Assembly (NCBI GenBank): GCA_965205055.1
Contig: OZ242030.1
Location: forward strand, 1,116,001 to 1,180,000
Source of the DNA: CBDBBY01 sp965205055
GTDB lineage: Bacteria; Pseudomonadota; Alphaproteobacteria; Rhodobacterales; Rhodobacteraceae
Length of the DNA stretch: 64,000 nucleotides
Reading direction: 5' to 3'
Shown here: piece after piece, positions 62,446 to 64,000 of the stretch
How the letters are laid out: each line of letters begins with the position of its first letter
Position numbering within the stretch: position 1 is the stretch's first letter
Made by a program: the position numbers and the translations under genes
The notes under the pieces: generated by a model
The model's input: the letters and a program-made list of their open reading frames with translations, nothing else
Databases searched by the model: none
What the model was told of the DNA's origin: nothing

Positions 62446-63199
62446 AAATCCGCGGAAACTCTTTGGCCCGCCCCCAAATATTCGTTGAAGGGGATTCCAG
62501 TTGTCTCGGCTATGAAGAAGGAAGTCGTTCTTACGGCATATCTGCAACCGGAAAGTCCGGGCGGGGATATTGCCGTCCTTCTTAATTCCGAATTCGCCAT
62601 ATGCAACAATATTTGTATCCCGACTGATGCGACATTGTCGGCGGAACTTCCGGGGCGCGATGTGATTCTTACTGGTCGAAAAGCTGAACAATTTGCACAC
62701 AATGGCTTGTTTACTTGAATCCGCAGAGTCTACATTTTGTGCGTTCGGCGGCGTCTGAGTTCACCCATTTATGCGACTGCGCATTGACGCCGGGCCTGCG
62801 GATCCATCCAATTCGCGCCGAAAACCCAGCTCCGGCGAGAAGCAACATCTTGTGGCTGCGGACTCAAAGAAATAAGCCATTGCACGCAACCTTTCGTGTA
62901 GGCGACCCTGATGAAAGTCCGCGCTGCAATTCACTGCTTCCGAATACGTCCACAAGGTTGCGCTTGAATACGCATTGCCGACGATAAATCGACGAGACCC
63001 CCATTTCGTTCTCGAATACTTGGATGATCGATTCCAATTCGAGGAGGCGGAGGTGCATCGCGAAGCCGAGAACCTCGTCGCGACATCGGTCATGCGTTAC
63101 CGCGGCGAAGGCACTGTATTGGTCGACAGGTCGGCAATCCGGTCGACCGCGATTTTCGACGGGAAAGCAATAGAATTTCGCGGGTGCGACGGTTCTTGA
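62446..63199 (+). pseudogene. Broken second copy of the DsbD-like gene
   Basis: Homology to 58760-59593 begins at the segment coding for ETLWP (about codon 93 of the intact gene) and runs to the stop and about 70 bp beyond. The 5' third is missing. The segment is interrupted at 62702 by an M1 element. The cysteine pair is kept (ICNNICIPTD). Last-part identity is high: the stretch coding for EYLDDRFQFEEAEVHREAEN is the same in both, so the duplication is not very old. Confidence 0.88.
62702..62880. repeat. M1 element, copy 2, inserted in the DsbD-like pseudogene
   Basis: The 179-bp element begins ATGGCTTGTTTACTTGAATC and ends with the imperfect inverse of ATGGCTTATTTCTTTGAGTC. It is flanked by TGCACACA (62694-62701) and TGCACGCA (62881-62888), an 8-bp direct repeat with one mismatch. 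The intact paralogue has a single CTGCACGC at this place, so the element is an insertion. Orientation is opposite to copy 1. Confidence 0.88.
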
Positions 63200-63375
63200 A
63201 TCAATCCTCGGCACAATACGCAGCAAAACTGTTTTTGAGTCCGGCGGCATGATTCAGTCGGATGACATTTTAGAGCTTGCAAGCCCAGCCAACTCGGACA
63301 AACTCATCTTCGACGATTGGAATAATAGCGTCTCGTTTGTGACGAGGCGTTTTCCAAACAGAGGAATAAGCTAGT

Positions 63376-63645
63376 TTATTTTGATTTCTTTTGCGCCTTG
63401 TGAGCTTTGATGAAAACTGCAAATTGGGTGAATGCATCCATCTCGGCAACGGAAAATCCTATTCGCAAGGCATAGGCTTCTTCATCCTGTGAAGCGGCCA
63501 CGATGTCTACTAGGAAAACGTCGTCCTCAAAGCCTCGAAAACATGGAAAGAGTATTGCAGCGGCAGCAAACAATTGATGATGTTCTCGGACGAGTTCCCC
63601 AGGCACCCAACGGTTCAACGTGCATTGAATGTGATGAAGTCGCAT
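63376..63645 (-). CDS. Hypothetical protein
   Basis: An 89-codon frame ends in a Lys-rich tail (KAHKAQKKSK) with a plausible acidic middle (FEDDVFLVDIVAASQDEEAY). A competing plus-strand frame (63432-63740) overlaps it. It lies 140 bp downstream of the partial gene at 63787 on the same strand. No family was recognised and the start is unsure. Confidence 0.35.
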   Translation of the reverse strand: MRLHHIQCTLNRWVPGELVREHHQLFAAAAILFPCFRGFEDDVFLVDIVAASQDEEAYALRIGFSVAEMDAFTQFAVFIKAHKAQKKSK

Positions 63646-63786
63646 TCCGTGTAGATCTTCCTATCACTTTCCTTGGGAACGCGATATTCATGGAGGCGAA
63701 TGAGGTTCAGAAAGATTTATTTCCAGCAGCAATGTGGTGAAAATGCTGAGAAGCTTGACTAAATCAAGTTTCAAGGCAACCGGGTT

Positions 63787-64000
63787 TTAATGCGCTAACT
63801 TCAGAACTGGCGGCTTTTCATCCAGCTGCAGATATGCGCTCCAGAGCTCAGTCTTTCTGTAGATGCGGTCAACCACCTTTCGTCCGTTGTCGCGATTTTC
63901 TTCCAACAAACCACAATACATCAAGGGGTCGAGCACCCAAAGATAGAGACTGTGCGTTCTGGGATCGAACTCATTGGGCTCGTCTTCAGCCCCATAAAGG
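63787..64000 (-). CDS. Hypothetical protein, 5' part outside the window
   Basis: The last 70 codons of a minus-strand frame enter from the right edge and end at TAA (63787-63789). Segments such as EFDPRTHSLYLWVLDPLMYC and VVDRIYRKTELWSAYLQLDE look like real protein. No family was recognised. Most of the gene lies outside. Confidence 0.5.
   Translation of the reverse strand, partial: LYGAEDEPNEFDPRTHSLYLWVLDPLMYCGLLEENRDNGRKVVDRIYRKTELWSAYLQLDEKPPVLKLAH

Noticed and set aside
1..64000. CRISPR arrays, tRNA and rRNA genes
   Set aside because: No regularly spaced direct repeats and no tRNA- or rRNA-like sequence was seen; this was by eye, so a dedicated search could still find a diverged tRNA.

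Overview
The window looks like a chromosome segment of an alphaproteobacterium of moderately high GC. The evidence is a TrcR/DUF1013 gene, COQ9 next to rpsU, a tiny aa3-oxidase subunit IV gene, a complete ccoNOQP-ccoGHIS cluster, a TPP-riboswitch thiD-thiO-thiS-thiG operon and a yejABEF operon. No tRNA, rRNA, CRISPR array or intact transposase gene was seen. The order within the class cannot be fixed from the sequence.

Layout. 1-2.5 kb: thiamine operon (minus strand) behind a TPP riboswitch. 2.6-4.7 kb: divergent haem genes hemC and hemE. 4.8-8.5 kb: an accessory stretch with three kinds of short non-coding mobile repeat, a Septu/PtuA-like ATPase whose nuclease partner is cut short, and two related ankyrin genes, one broken by a repeat insertion. 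8.6-12.3 kb: hemF, recR and dnaX. 12.4-17.4 kb: a large ankyrin protein, BrnT/BrnA, a ParD/ParE pair with a shortened toxin, and an AT-rich pair (membrane protein plus ImmA/IrrE protease). 17.4-20.7 kb: a tight dhaL-dhaM-HPr-EI-HTH operon with no dhaK. 20.9-24.7 kb: SRP RNA between two repeats, a TauT-type ABC transporter with an abnormal ATPase, and a coiled-coil membrane protein. 25-27.5 kb: nudC, pheA and an anchored cytochrome c. 28-33.8 kb: yejABEF peptide importer. 33.9-35.6 kb: a cassette bounded by 19-bp perfect inverted repeats that carries a Panacea-type antitoxin and a frameshifted partner. 35.7-43.5 kb: cbb3 oxidase genes and their assembly genes. 43.5-50 kb: dacA-like gene, clpS, an SDR, trcR, qor, coq9 and rpsU. 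50.2-63.2 kb: two paralogous TbpB-like surface lipoproteins, an aa3 subunit IV gene, an MBL hydrolase with an acyl-CoA dehydrogenase, tsaC, yqgE, and an intact DsbD-like gene plus a broken second copy.

The least expected signal lies between the genes. At least three families of short elements (called M1, M2 and M3 here) occur in several copies. M1 elements are 179 and 232 bp, have imperfect terminal inverted repeats starting ATGGCTT, and are bounded by 8-bp direct repeats. One M1 copy sits inside a broken paralogue of a gene that is intact nearby, so the empty site can be read directly. M3 has terminal repeats of the form GGGTGCRT..., and a long version of these ends bounds the Panacea cassette. 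Many toxin-antitoxin and defence-like modules here are partly decayed (PtuB-like, ParE, Panacea partner), which suggests steady gain and loss of accessory genes around a conserved core.
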